DNA from: Anaeromyxobacter sp. | GTDB lineage: Bacteria; Myxococcota; Myxococcia; Myxococcales; Anaeromyxobacteraceae | Direction of reading: 5' to 3' | Length of the DNA stretch: 64,000 nt | Assembly: GCA_016718565.1 (NCBI GenBank) | Contig: JADKCZ010000002.1 | Span: 248,001-312,000, forward strand | Shown: piece by piece, positions 38,779 through 47,015 of the stretch | Numbering within the stretch: the stretch's first letter is position 1 | Layout of the letters: each line of letters starts with the position of its first letter | Program-made: the position numbers and the translations under genes | The notes under the pieces: generated by a model | Told to the model about the DNA's origin: nothing | The model's database searches: none | Seen by the model: only the letters and a program-made list of their open reading frames with translations

Positions 38779-40044
38779 CTAGAAGGCGAACCCCACGCCC
38801 AGGTCGACCTGCTCGCCGGCCGCCGCCCCCGGCGCCCCGCTGTCCCGCCGCTGCCAGTCGGCCTTGAGCGCCACGGTGGGGAGGGGCCGCCAGGTGAGGC
38901 CGGCCGTGAGCACGGTGGTGTCGAGCGCCGGGTCGCGGACCTGGCCGGCCGGCACCGCGGCGTGGAGGTCCATGGCCTCGTAGCGCACGAAGGGGAGCAG
39001 CGCCCCCTCGCCGCCGGGCGCCAGCAGGGCCAGCACGTCGTAGGCCAGCTCGAGGGAGCCGCCCTGCACCCGCGACCCGAGCACCTCACCGGGCTCGACC
39101 AGCGCCGCGTCGGAGAGGGTCCCCACCGCGTAGAGGGCCTTGGCCTCCAGGCCGCGCCAGGCGGCGCGGGCGTGCACCTCGGCCAGGGTCACGTCGGCGG
39201 CCACCCCCGCGTCGCCCTGGCCGGCCCGGCCCCGGTAGACCGAGCCGCCCAGCGTCACCGGCCCGAGGTCGGCGGCCAGCGCCAGCACGCCGGCGAAGGT
39301 GCGGGCCCGCGAGCGGTCGCCGCCGCTGCGGGCGTTGCGCAGCCAGGTGGGGGCGCTCACGCCCTTGGCGGCGTCCAGGCCGGTGAGCAGGTAGGCCTGG
39401 TACCGCAGCCCGGCGTGCTGGCCGTGCAGGCCCAGCCCGTTCTCGTTCCAGGTGGCCGGGATGAGGTTGCGCTCCAGGTCCGGGCGCAGCACCCCGTGGA
39501 AGTAGGGCGGCTCGTGCAGCTCGTTGACCAGGCCCACCGGCACCAGCACGTTCCCCACCCGGAGCTGCAGCGCGTCGGTGAAGCGGTAGTCCAGGTAGGC
39601 GAACTCCACCGCGGTCTCCGCGCCGCCGTGCTCGAACTCCACCTCCGAGTTGAAGACCAGCCGGTCGCTGAACCGGTAGCCCACGTAGAGCACCAGCCGC
39701 AGCGCGTCGCTCTGGTCGGCGTCGCCGCCGGCCAGCTGGTTCCGGTAGACCACCTCGCCGTAGCCGCCGACGGAGAGCCCCTTGGGGGCGAAGTAGACCT
39801 TGGAGGCGGCCGGACCGAGCCCGCCGAACGACTGGACCTCCGCGTCGCGCAGGCCGAGCTCCAGCTTGAGGCGTCGCAGCTCCTCGGCGAGGGCCCGCAC
39901 GTCGTCCTGCGTGGCCGGGGCGAGCGCCGGGGGGGCCCCGTCGCCGGGGGCGGCCGGCCGCGGCTCCTGGGCCAGCGCGCGCGGGTGGAGGACCAGGGCG
40001 GCGGTGGCCAGCACGGCCAGGGCAATCTTGATAATGGTTCTCAT
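38779..40044 (-). CDS. Iron-regulated outer-membrane porin-like protein
   Basis: Protein of 421 residues. A signal peptide (MRTIIKIALAVL..., cleavage near ALA-QEP) is followed by a short coiled coil (about 45-70, as in many porins), a linker, and then alternating aromatic/hydrophobic beta strands up to the terminal VDLGVGFAF, whose final phenylalanine is the outer-membrane assembly signal. A Fur-box-like sequence covers the start codon (40027-40048). It begins 58 bases after the DtxR-like gene and leads the FMN-protein/membrane-protein unit. The substrate is unknown; a path for iron species or a metal-reduction role is conjecture. Confidence 0.75.
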   Translation of the reverse strand: MRTIIKIALAVLATAALVLHPRALAQEPRPAAPGDGAPPALAPATQDDVRALAEELRRLKLELGLRDAEVQSFGGLGPAASKVYFAPKGLSVGGYGEVVYRNQLAGGDADQSDALRLVLYVGYRFSDRLVFNSEVEFEHGGAETAVEFAYLDYRFTDALQLRVGNVLVPVGLVNELHEPPYFHGVLRPDLERNLIPATWNENGLGLHGQHAGLRYQAYLLTGLDAAKGVSAPTWLRNARSGGDRSRARTFAGVLALAADLGPVTLGGSVYRGRAGQGDAGVAADVTLAEVHARAAWRGLEAKALYAVGTLSDAALVEPGEVLGSRVQGGSLELAYDVLALLAPGGEGALLPFVRYEAMDLHAAVPAGQVRDPALDTTVLTAGLTWRPLPTVALKADWQRRDSGAPGAAAGEQVDLGVGFAF

Positions 40045-40048
40045 CTTG
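40027..40048. promoter_or_regulatory. Fur-box-like site over the porin start codon
   Basis: The 19-base core at 40030-40048 agrees at 14 positions with the classical Fur consensus GATAATGATAATCATTATC (by eye). It shares CTTGATAA(C/T)GGTTCTCAT with the fur site at 43583. Because it covers codons 1-5 (MRTIIK), it can block initiation as well as transcription. Confidence 0.6.
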
Positions 40049-40102
40049 TGCTCGCGGCTCCTCGCTGCCTGACCCCGGGGCGGGGCGGCGGGTGACAGGG
40101 AC

Positions 40103-40771
40103 CTAGGCGGCCCCGATGGGCTTGACGAAGATCTCGCCCGCGATCTCGGGATCGAGGGCGATGGTGGTCTCCCCGATCTCGATGACGTACGAGGGGGAGC
40201 GCTGGTGCAGCCGCACCTCGCTGCCCGGGATGACCCCCAGGGCGGCCAGGCGGTCCATCCGGTCGTGGAACTTGGGCGCGATGAAGACGATGCGGCCGCG
40301 CGCCCCCAGGGTGAAGTGGCGCAGCCCGGTCACCAGCGGGCGCAGGTCCTGGCGGGCGGTGCCGCAGCAGGCCCCGGGCGGGATGGGCCGTCCGTGCGGG
40401 CAGGTGGGCGGGTGGCCCAGCAGCGTGCAGACCGACTCGGTGGCCTCGGGCGAGAGGATGTGCTCGAGCTCGCAGGCCTGCGCCTCCATGGTGGTCTCGG
40501 AGACCGCCAGCAGGTCCTTGAAGAGCCGCTCGGTGAGCCGGTGGCGCCGCACCACGTCGCGGGCCCGCGCCTCGCCGGCCTCGGTGAGCGCCACCCGGTC
40601 GCCCTCCAGGCGCACCAGCCCGGCCTCCGCCAGCGCGGTGAGGTCGGCGCCGGCGGCGCCGGGGGCGTGGGCCGGCGCCGCGTTGGCCAGGATGGAGGCC
40701 GCGTCGTCCCGCCCCTGCTCCCGCTCGGTCAGCACGGTCTCCAGGAACTCCTCGATCCGCCTCGGCTGCAT
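40103..40771 (-). CDS. DtxR/MntR-family metal-dependent repressor with FeoA-like domain
   Basis: Protein of 222 residues. The winged-helix DNA-binding part (1-70) is followed by the DtxR metal/dimer domain with the hallmark EAQACELEHILSPEA (Cys, Glu, His ligands) and HGRPIPPGACC, then a C-terminal SH3/FeoA-like domain (about 145-222; GVIPGSEVRLHQRSP). It should repress metal genes when iron or manganese is bound. It sits in the fur-feoB cluster in place of a separate feoA, five bases after the zinc-ribbon gene. Start chosen at MQPRRIEEF, where homology begins. Confidence 0.85.
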   Translation of the reverse strand: MQPRRIEEFLETVLTEREQGRDDAASILANAAPAHAPGAAGADLTALAEAGLVRLEGDRVALTEAGEARARDVVRRHRLTERLFKDLLAVSETTMEAQACELEHILSPEATESVCTLLGHPPTCPHGRPIPPGACCGTARQDLRPLVTGLRHFTLGARGRIVFIAPKFHDRMDRLAALGVIPGSEVRLHQRSPSYVIEIGETTIALDPEIAGEIFVKPIGAA

Positions 40772-40776
40772 GGTGC

Positions 40777-41025
40777 TCAGGGCTCGCTCCCGGTGGCGCG
40801 GCGGCGCTGGAAGAACTGCTTGAGCCGGCCTGCCAGGCCGGCGTTCTCCTGCGGGAAGCTGTAGCCGCAGGACGGGCAGCACACCACCTTGCAGCCGCCC
40901 GACATCGGGCAGCTGGGTCGGCAGCCCTGGCCGGAGACGTCGAACTCCAGGGCGCAGAGCGGGCAGCGCTCCAGCACCGGGGGGGCGGCCGGCGGCGCGG
41001 CCTGGACCTGCGGGAGCGAGGCCAT
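40777..41025 (-). CDS. Small cysteine-rich zinc-ribbon protein linked to FeoB
   Basis: Protein of 82 residues with nine cysteines: CPLC near residue 21, then a CxxxC, GGCKVVCCPSCG, and a basic C-terminal helix. It looks like a zinc ribbon or a small iron-sulphur protein. Its ATG uses the last base of the feoB stop (TGATG), so it is translationally coupled to FeoB. FeoC or other small Cys-rich partners occupy this place in other feo operons; this one is not obviously FeoC. Function inferred from position only. Confidence 0.65.
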   Translation of the reverse strand: MASLPQVQAAPPAAPPVLERCPLCALEFDVSGQGCRPSCPMSGGCKVVCCPSCGYSFPQENAGLAGRLKQFFQRRRATGSEP

Positions 41026-43082
41026 CAGTAGAGCCACCCCATCAGGCGGTTGATCAGCGCCCCGGTGCCGAAGGCGAACGGCAGGATGAAGGCCATCATC
41101 CCCAGGCCGGTGCGCCAGCCGCGCTCCTTGAGGATCATGAAGAAGTTGGCGATGCAGGGGATGAAGAGCGTGATGGTCACCAGCGCCACCACCACCTCGA
41201 TCTCCATGGCCCGGGTCATGGTGCCGGCCTCGAGGAAGGGCTGGTAGTGCTGGAACAGGCCGGCCGCCGCGTAGTCGCGGCGCAGGAAGCCCAGGATGAA
41301 GGCGCCGGCCGCCTCCTTGGGCAGCCCCAGCAGGCCGCTCATGACGGGCTCGAAGGTCCGCTCCAGCGCCGCCAGCAGCTGGAAGCGATCCAGCCCGTAC
41401 AGCAGCAGCGTGCCGAGCAGGAAGAGCGGCATGGCCTCGCGCAGGTACCACTCGATGCGCGCCAGGGTCTTCACGGCGATGTTGGAGAGCTGCGGCACCC
41501 GCAGCGGCGGCAGCTCCAGCATGAAGTCGGAGCCGCGGCCCGGGATGACCTTGGCGGCCAGCCAGCCCACCAGGAAGATCACCATGAGCAGCGTGCCGGC
41601 GAACCAGAGCAGCGCCGAGAAGGGCAGCCCGGCGGTCATGGCCAGGATGACCGCCAGCTGGGCGCTGCAGGGCACGGCCAGCGCCAGCAGCAAGGTCACG
41701 ATGACCCGCTCCTTGCGCGTCTCCATGATGCGGGCCGTCATGGTGGCCATGGTGTCGCAGCCCAGGCCGAGCACCATGGGCAGCACCGCCTTGCCGTTGA
41801 GCCCCATGCGCTTGAAGATCTGGTTCACCATCACCGCCAGCCGCGGCAGGTAGCCGGAGTCCTCCAGGATGGAGAAGGCGATGAAGAAGGTGGTGACGAT
41901 GGGCAGCACGATGGCCACCGCGTAGGAGAGCCCCATCGAGACCAGGCCGTAGCGCCCCACCACGAAGCCGCCGTGCGAGAGCCAGGGCACGCCGGCCGGG
42001 CCGATGAGGAACTCCTGCACCGCCCCCGCCGGCAGCGCCCAGCGCAGCCCGGCCTCCACCCAGGGCACCAGCCAGCCGTGGAAGACGGTGTCCTCGAGGA
42101 AGTCCACCAGGGTGCCGGCGCCCAGCACCCCGACGAACTGGTAGGCGGCCAGCAGCACCGCCACCAGGATGGGGATGCCGTAGACCGGGTGGGTGGACCA
42201 GGCGCCCAGGCGGCGCGCCAGGGTGCTGGAGATCGACCGGTCGCCGCGCGACACCACCGCGTCGTGCAGCCGGTCCACCGCCGCCAGCCGCTGCCGCGCC
42301 ACCACGAAGCGCAGGGACTCGGGGTAGCGGGCGGCCAGGCCGCGGCGCAGGCCGTCGAGCCGCTGCAGCGCCGCCGGGGTCATGCGGGTGGTCAGGTAGG
42401 CGCTCAGGGAGTCGTCACCCACCAGCGCCATCAGCGCCACCGAGCGCGCCCCCAGGCCGCCCGGCGGCACCAGCGGGGCCACCTCGGCCAGCGCGGCCTC
42501 GATGTGCACGTCGTAGCGCGGCAGGAAGGTGGAGGCGCGGGCCAGGCCGAGCCGGGCCTGCAGGGTGGCCAGCCCCTGGCGCTCCACCGCCACGGTGGGG
42601 ACCACCTCGATGCCCAGGGTGGCCGCCAGCCGCTCGTGGTCGATGGCGAAGCCGCGGCTGCGGGCCTCGTCGGCCATGTTGAGCGCCAGCAGGAAGGGCA
42701 CGCCGGCCTCGGCCAGCTGGGCCGTCAGCAGCAGGCCGCGGCGCAGGTTCTTGGCGTCGCAGACCTGCAGGCAGACGTAGCCAGGCTCGACCAGCAGGAT
42801 GTCGCGGGTGACCTGCTCGTCCTCCGACATGGGCAGCAGGTTGTTGGTGCCCGGCGTGTCCATCACGTGCCAGGGCTCACCCTCGATGGTGGCGTGGCCG
42901 CGGGTCACCTCGACGGTGGTGCCCGGGTAGTTGGAGACGGTGACGTAGCGGCCGGTCAGCGCCCCGAAGAGCACGCTCTTCCCCACGTTGGGGTTGCCGA
43001 CCAGGATCACCGAGCGGGAGGCGCTCACCACCTCCTTGGCCTCGAGGGCCTCCTCCTGGCGGGCCGTGGCGGGCGGCGTCAT
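41025..43082 (-). CDS. feoB: Ferrous iron transporter FeoB
   Basis: Protein of 685 residues. An N-terminal G domain has GNPNVGKS (29-36), DTPGTNN and NMAD, then a GDI-like helical segment, and a membrane part with two Gate-type repeats (ILEDSGYLPRLAVMVNQIF, GLGCDTMATMTARIM, CSAQLAVILAM). It imports Fe(II) through the inner membrane. The gate sequence differs from E. coli FeoB (GFGCNVPA becomes GLGCDTMA), marking a divergent subfamily. ATG overlaps the fur stop (ATGA), so Fur and its target transporter are translated as a coupled pair. Confidence 0.93.
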   Translation of the reverse strand: MTPPATARQEEALEAKEVVSASRSVILVGNPNVGKSVLFGALTGRYVTVSNYPGTTVEVTRGHATIEGEPWHVMDTPGTNNLLPMSEDEQVTRDILLVEPGYVCLQVCDAKNLRRGLLLTAQLAEAGVPFLLALNMADEARSRGFAIDHERLAATLGIEVVPTVAVERQGLATLQARLGLARASTFLPRYDVHIEAALAEVAPLVPPGGLGARSVALMALVGDDSLSAYLTTRMTPAALQRLDGLRRGLAARYPESLRFVVARQRLAAVDRLHDAVVSRGDRSISSTLARRLGAWSTHPVYGIPILVAVLLAAYQFVGVLGAGTLVDFLEDTVFHGWLVPWVEAGLRWALPAGAVQEFLIGPAGVPWLSHGGFVVGRYGLVSMGLSYAVAIVLPIVTTFFIAFSILEDSGYLPRLAVMVNQIFKRMGLNGKAVLPMVLGLGCDTMATMTARIMETRKERVIVTLLLALAVPCSAQLAVILAMTAGLPFSALLWFAGTLLMVIFLVGWLAAKVIPGRGSDFMLELPPLRVPQLSNIAVKTLARIEWYLREAMPLFLLGTLLLYGLDRFQLLAALERTFEPVMSGLLGLPKEAAGAFILGFLRRDYAAAGLFQHYQPFLEAGTMTRAMEIEVVVALVTITLFIPCIANFFMILKERGWRTGLGMMAFILPFAFGTGALINRLMGWLY

Positions 43083-43600
43083 CGCCCCTCCCCCGCGGCG
43101 CGGGCCGGGCGGCAGCGCAGGCAGCGCCCGTAGAGCTCCAGCTTGTGGGTCTCCACCAGGAAGCCGTGGCGGGCGGCCACGCGCACCTGCAGGGCCTCGA
43201 TCTGCTCGTTGGCGAACTCCACGATCTCCCCGCAGCCGGTGCAGATGAGGTGATCGTGGTGGGGGCGGCCGGCGGCCGGCTCGTAGCGGGTCTGGCCGCC
43301 GTCGAACTGGCGCGGCGCCGCCAGGCCACACTCGGCCAGCAGCTTCATGGTCCGGTACACGGTGGCCACGCTGATCCTGGGGTCGCTGCGCCGGACCTGC
43401 TGGATCAGCTCCTCCACCGCCACGTGGCCGGCGGTGGCGAAGAAGACCTCGGCCACCAGCTCGCGCTGGCGGGAGTGCTTGAGCCCCGACCTGGCCAGGT
43501 GCGCCTGCAGCGCGGCCCGCGCCAGGGCGGGTCCGGACTGGCGCGCGGGGGCGGGGGTGGTGGTGGCAGGGCGGCGCGGCATCTTGATAACGGTTCTCAT
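43079..43600 (-). CDS. fur: Ferric uptake regulator, Fur family
   Basis: Protein of 173 residues with the Fur winged helix (SRQRELVAEVFFATAGHVAVEEL; RISVATVYRTMKLLAECG), the regulatory site HHDHLIC (114-120), and two CxxC zinc pairs (C120/C123, C160/C163). An alanine/proline-rich N-terminal extension of about 30 residues precedes the core. The first Met (43600) is chosen because MRTVIK repeats the porin start; Met7 (43582) is an alternative, and then the operator would lie just upstream. First gene of the feo operon and probably autoregulated. Confidence 0.9.
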   Translation of the reverse strand: MRTVIKMPRRPATTTPAPARQSGPALARAALQAHLARSGLKHSRQRELVAEVFFATAGHVAVEELIQQVRRSDPRISVATVYRTMKLLAECGLAAPRQFDGGQTRYEPAAGRPHHDHLICTGCGEIVEFANEQIEALQVRVAARHGFLVETHKLELYGRCLRCRPARAAGEGR

Positions 43601-43607
43601 TATCAAG
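43583..43607. promoter_or_regulatory. Fur box over the fur start codon
   Basis: Perfect eight-base arms CTTGATAA / TTATCAAG around a nine-base centre. On the minus strand the 19-base core matches GATAATGATAATCATTATC at 16 positions. It spans the fur ATG and the first codons. The fur-feoB-dtxR operon is therefore very likely iron-repressed by its own product. Confidence 0.82.
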
Positions 43608-44256
43608 CCCCGCCCGGGGCTGCAAGGCCAAACACCGGCGCGACGCCGATTCGCCTCAGGGCCCCGGCAGGAGGCCACGCTCGCCGAGCAGGACGAGCCA
43701 GCGGGCCGCGGATCCGGGCCCCTCGCCGCCGTCCACGCCCGACAGCGCGCCCAGCGAGGGCGCGCGCCTCGCGGCGCACCTCCGGGGCGCCGTCCTCGGC
43801 CAGCGCCGCCAGCCGGGCGGCGTGGCGCAGCCCCTCGCCGCGCGGCCGGGCGCGCAGCACCTCGGCCGCCAGCGCGCGCAGCGCCGGGTCGGGCGAGGCG
43901 AGCGGCGCCGCCAGGTCGAGCGCCGGCCCGACCGGCGCGGGCGGCGGCCGCTCCACGGCGATGCTGGCGATGACTCCGACCAGCAGCAGCATGAGGCCGA
44001 CCCGCACCAGGGCCTTGCCGGCCGGGTAGCGGCCGGCCCGCACCAGGGCGAACCGGTAGGCCGCGTACCCGCCCACGAAGAGCACCAGCAGCGCCACCGG
44101 CACCAGCCGGAGCAGGCTCGAGCCACCGGACTGGAAGGCGCGGGGGAGGCCCAGCAGCGCGGCGGCCGCGGCCGCGATGAGGAGCGCCAGCAGGACCCAG
44201 CGGAGGACGCCGATGGCGCCCGGGATGGCGGCGCGCGGGCGCGGCACGGGAGGCAT
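43603..44256 (-). CDS. Membrane protein with helical-repeat C-terminus, probable frameshift
   Basis: As read, 217 residues: three membrane helices (about 15-38, 48-68, 82-100) and a HEAT-like segment (ALRALAAEVLRARP..., LAALAEDGAPEVRREARA). After REARA the frame turns into arginine-rich sequence that reaches the fur operator. One base fewer near 43771 would continue as SLGALSGVDGGEG and end at 43656 with ARWLVLLGERGLLPGP, a far more protein-like end. So the true 3' end is probably 43656. Unknown function; same direction as the fur operon. Confidence 0.55.
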   Translation of the reverse strand: MPPVPRPRAAIPGAIGVLRWVLLALLIAAAAAALLGLPRAFQSGGSSLLRLVPVALLVLFVGGYAAYRFALVRAGRYPAGKALVRVGLMLLLVGVIASIAVERPPPAPVGPALDLAAPLASPDPALRALAAEVLRARPRGEGLRHAARLAALAEDGAPEVRREARALAGRAVGRGRRRGARIRGPLARPARRAWPPAGALRRIGVAPVFGLAAPGGA

Positions 44257-44347
44257 GCGCGGCAGTGAACCACGCGGACCAGCGTGCGGCAACCGCCGGC
44301 GGCCCGCGCTTGACTCCCCGGCGGCGCCATCGCAGGGTGCGCCCCCT

Positions 44348-45901
44348 ATGGCGGACCTGGACCTGGAGCTCCTCGAGCGGGTGGCGCGCTGGTGCGCCGA
44401 GGCGGGGCGGCAGACCACGCCGGCCGGCATCCGGGCGGCGCTCGGCGGCCTGACGTGGGACGAGCTCCTGGCGGCGCGGGCGCTGCTGGCGGATCCGCCG
44501 CCGGGGCGGCCGCTCGGACCCCAGGCGCTGGCCGACCTGGCCCGCGGCGGCACGGTGGACCAGGTGATCGAGCGCGAGCGGGAGGGCCGCTCTCCGGCGG
44601 CGCCGGAGGGCGGCCCGGCCGCCCCACCGGCGCAGGCCGCGCCGCCGCCCCGACCCGTCAGGGCGCGGGCCGGCGCCCGCGCCGCCGCGGCCCGCCCGGT
44701 GCTGGTGGTCCGCAAGCCGTCCGCGCCGGCCAGCGCGGCGGCCCCGCCGCGGCCCGCGCTGCCGCTCCTCGACGAGCTCCTGCTCCCGCCGGGCCGCAAC
44801 ACCCTGGAGCAGCTCATCCGCCGCCACGGCGGCCGGCGCCCGGCGCTGCTGGCGGCGCTGGCGGCCAGCCACCGCCGCCCGGACGCGGCGCCGCTGGCCG
44901 ACGCCGACCTCGATCGCCTGCTGGCTCACCACGGCCTGGATCGCGCCTACCGCCGGCGCGAGCGCGACGAGGTGCTGCACGCCGTCCGCGCCGCCGGCGG
45001 TATCCTGGCCCGGGCCGCCGCCGCCCTGGGCCACGACGCCGCCGGCCTGGCGGCCGCCCTGGCGCGCCTCGAGGCCACCGCCGAGGTGGAGACCTACCGC
45101 GCCGCGCGGCGGGCCGACCTGGCGGGGCGTGGCACGCTCTCCGAGCGGGCCCACCTGCTGCTCACCGAGGGCGAGCGGCTGGCCGATCTCGGGCTGCTGG
45201 AGGCCGTCACCGCGGACCTGCGCGCCCGCCTCCCCGAGCACCTGCGCGCCCTGGGCGCCTCTCGCGAGCCGCTGCCGCTGGCGCTGGCCCGCAGCCTCTC
45301 CTTGCCCGACGGCGGGGTGGCGGACCTGGCCACCCGGCTCGGCATGGACCTGGGGCGGGCACCTCCGCCGGCCGGCGGCGACGCCCCGCGGCCCGCCGCC
45401 GGGAGCCGGGCCCCGCCGCGCTTCCGCGAGGGGCAGGTGGCCCGCGGCCCCCGCCCGGCCCGGGCGGCTGGCGGCGCGCGCGGCGGTCCGTCCCGCCCCG
45501 GCGCGGGGCCCCGCGGCGGCGAGGTCCAGGCGCGGCGCCCGTCCACCGGCTCGTCCACCCGCCCCCCGGGCGGCGCCGGCACGGCCGACCGCCGGCCGCG
45601 CGACCCGCGCGCCGGCGGACCCGCCGGCCGGGGCCGTCCAGCCCCGCGAGGCGGCCCCGGCACGGGGGCCAGCCGCTCCTCGGCTCCGCGGCCGCCCTCC
45701 GCCCGGCCGACCAGCGCTGCCGGCCCCGGCCGGAGCGGCGGCGCCGGTCCATCGGCGGGGCGCGGCGCCCCCACCGCCCGACCTGCCGGCGCCAGGCCGC
45801 CCCCGGGCCGCGGCGGGACCGGGCGGCCCACCCGGCCACCGGGCCGCCCGGCCGCGCGCGGCTCCCGCCCGCCCGGCGGCCGCCCTCCTCGCACCCCCTG
45901 A
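44348..45901 (+). CDS. Unknown protein with Fis-like helix and long basic disordered tail
   Basis: Protein of 517 residues. Residues 1-75 form a helical domain (MADLDLELLERVARWC); a proline/alanine linker follows; residues about 140-345 are helical with AVRAAGGILARAAAALGHDAAGLAAAL, which looks like the Fis-type GG.l..AA..LG....l pattern. The last about 170 residues are almost only Pro, Arg, Gly, Ala and Ser (for example RPPGGAGTADRRPRDPRA), expected to be disordered and to bind nucleic acid. I do not recognise the family. The fmdB-type gene follows 43 bases downstream. Confidence 0.6.
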   Translation: MADLDLELLERVARWCAEAGRQTTPAGIRAALGGLTWDELLAARALLADPPPGRPLGPQALADLARGGTVDQVIEREREGRSPAAPEGGPAAPPAQAAPPPRPVRARAGARAAAARPVLVVRKPSAPASAAAPPRPALPLLDELLLPPGRNTLEQLIRRHGGRRPALLAALAASHRRPDAAPLADADLDRLLAHHGLDRAYRRRERDEVLHAVRAAGGILARAAAALGHDAAGLAAALARLEATAEVETYRAARRADLAGRGTLSERAHLLLTEGERLADLGLLEAVTADLRARLPEHLRALGASREPLPLALARSLSLPDGGVADLATRLGMDLGRAPPPAGGDAPRPAAGSRAPPRFREGQVARGPRPARAAGGARGGPSRPGAGPRGGEVQARRPSTGSSTRPPGGAGTADRRPRDPRAGGPAGRGRPAPRGGPGTGASRSSAPRPPSARPTSAAGPGRSGGAGPSAGRGAPTARPAGARPPPGRGGTGRPTRPPGRPAARGSRPPGGRPPRTP

Positions 45902-45944
45902 GCGGCGCTGGCCCGGCCAGCCGCCCTCACCTAGGATCCCCATC

Positions 45945-46340
45945 GTGCCCATCTACGAGTTCGTCTGCGAGTCCTGTGGTCGCCTCACCGAGGTGATGCA
46001 GAAGGTGAGCGATCCACCCCCCGGCGCCTGCACCGAGTGCGGCGGCCGGGTGGCGCGCATGGTCTCGCGCACCAGCTTCCAGCTGAAGGGGGGCGGCTGG
46101 TACGCCGACCTCTACTCGTCGCCGAAGGAGAAGCCGGCCGCTGTCAAGCCGGAGACCCCCGGCGACGCCGGGGCCACCCCGGCCGCTCCCGCCAAGGCTG
46201 ACTCGGCCTCGCCGGCCTCGCCGGCCTCGACGGCGGCACCGGCCTCGCCGGCGCCCGCGCCGAAGGCCGCGCCCGCGCCCAGCGCCCCCTCAGGCGGCGC
46301 CGCCGGCTCGGGCTCGAGCGGCGGCGCGTCCAGCACCTAG
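45945..46340 (+). CDS. FmdB-family zinc-ribbon protein
   Basis: Protein of 131 residues starting at GTG: MPIYEFVCESCGRLTEVMQKV..., with CxxC at CESCG and CTECGG, the small FmdB/CxxC zinc ribbon of about 60-70 residues often seen near formamidase, ribosomal and stress genes. A serine/alanine/proline-rich tail of about 60 residues follows and is likely disordered. Function unknown in all members I know. It converges on the next gene. Confidence 0.8.
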   Translation: MPIYEFVCESCGRLTEVMQKVSDPPPGACTECGGRVARMVSRTSFQLKGGGWYADLYSSPKEKPAAVKPETPGDAGATPAAPAKADSASPASPASTAAPASPAPAPKAAPAPSAPSGGAAGSGSSGGASST

Positions 46341-46383
46341 CGCGCAAGGCTGCCGCGCCCGCGACGGCCGCGGCGGCGGACGG

Positions 46384-46731
46384 CTACCGGGGCTTGGGCG
46401 CCGGCTTGCCCTTCTCGAAGGTGGCGTTCTCGCCGTACTTGGCCACGATGGCCTTCTTGGTCTTCAGGCCGGTCTGCTCGATGACGAAGGTCGGCACGCG
46501 GCGGGCCCGCTTGTCGGCCGCCCAGCGGGTCAGCTCGGCGCGCGGCCGGGCCACCCGGCCCTTGGCGGCCCGCCCCCGGACGGCCTTGCCGGCCCCCTTC
46601 TTCAGCTCCGCCTCCAGGCGGGCGGCCACCAGGTCGGCGATGGTCCGGGCGATGGCGGTGGCGGTGCGTTGCACCACGCCCTCCACGGCGTTCTTCACGA
46701 TGTCGTCGAGCGAGACGGGTGCGCGGGCCAT
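46384..46731 (-). CDS. Small basic protein, unknown
   Basis: Protein of 115 residues: an N-terminal amphipathic helix (APVSLDDIVKNAVEGVVQRTATAIARTIADLVAARLE) and a lysine/arginine-rich C-terminal half with PTFVIEQTGLKTKKAIVAKYG. GGAGAGA lies four bases before the ATG, fixing the start. Upstream there is an AT-rich stretch with TTGACG and TACCAT 15 bases apart, a poor promoter candidate. A DNA- or RNA-binding role is possible from charge only. Confidence 0.6.
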   Translation of the reverse strand: MARAPVSLDDIVKNAVEGVVQRTATAIARTIADLVAARLEAELKKGAGKAVRGRAAKGRVARPRAELTRWAADKRARRVPTFVIEQTGLKTKKAIVAKYGENATFEKGKPAPKPR

Positions 46732-46861
46732 GGGGTCTCTCCGGCTCGGATTGGTTCGGGATTGAGTCGATCGGCAAATCCGGCGAATGCAATGGTATCC
46801 CATTTCTCGCTGCGTCAATCTCAATTTCTTGCTAGGGTGCCCCGAGATGCCAGGCGCGAGC

Positions 46862-46945
46862 GGCCCTCTGGCGGAACGGTAGACGCGCTCGACTCAAAAT
46901 CGAGTGGGGCAACCCCCCGTCCCGGTTCGAGCCCGGGGAGGGCCA
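46862..46945 (+). tRNA. tRNA-Leu (CAA anticodon)
   Basis: Class II tRNA: acceptor GGCCCTC/GAGGGCC, D arm TGGCGGAACGGTAGACGC, anticodon loop CTCAAAA, long variable arm (GGGGCAACCCC), T arm CCCGGTTCGAGCCCGGG, discriminator A as expected for leucine. CCA is not encoded, unlike the tRNAs of the tuf block. Confidence 0.95.
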
Positions 46946-47015
46946 ACCGCGCCTTTTCCCCTTGCCGGCGGGCGGAGCCGGCGTGTATGGCTCCGCGCCG
47001 AACCCCGGAGCCCCC

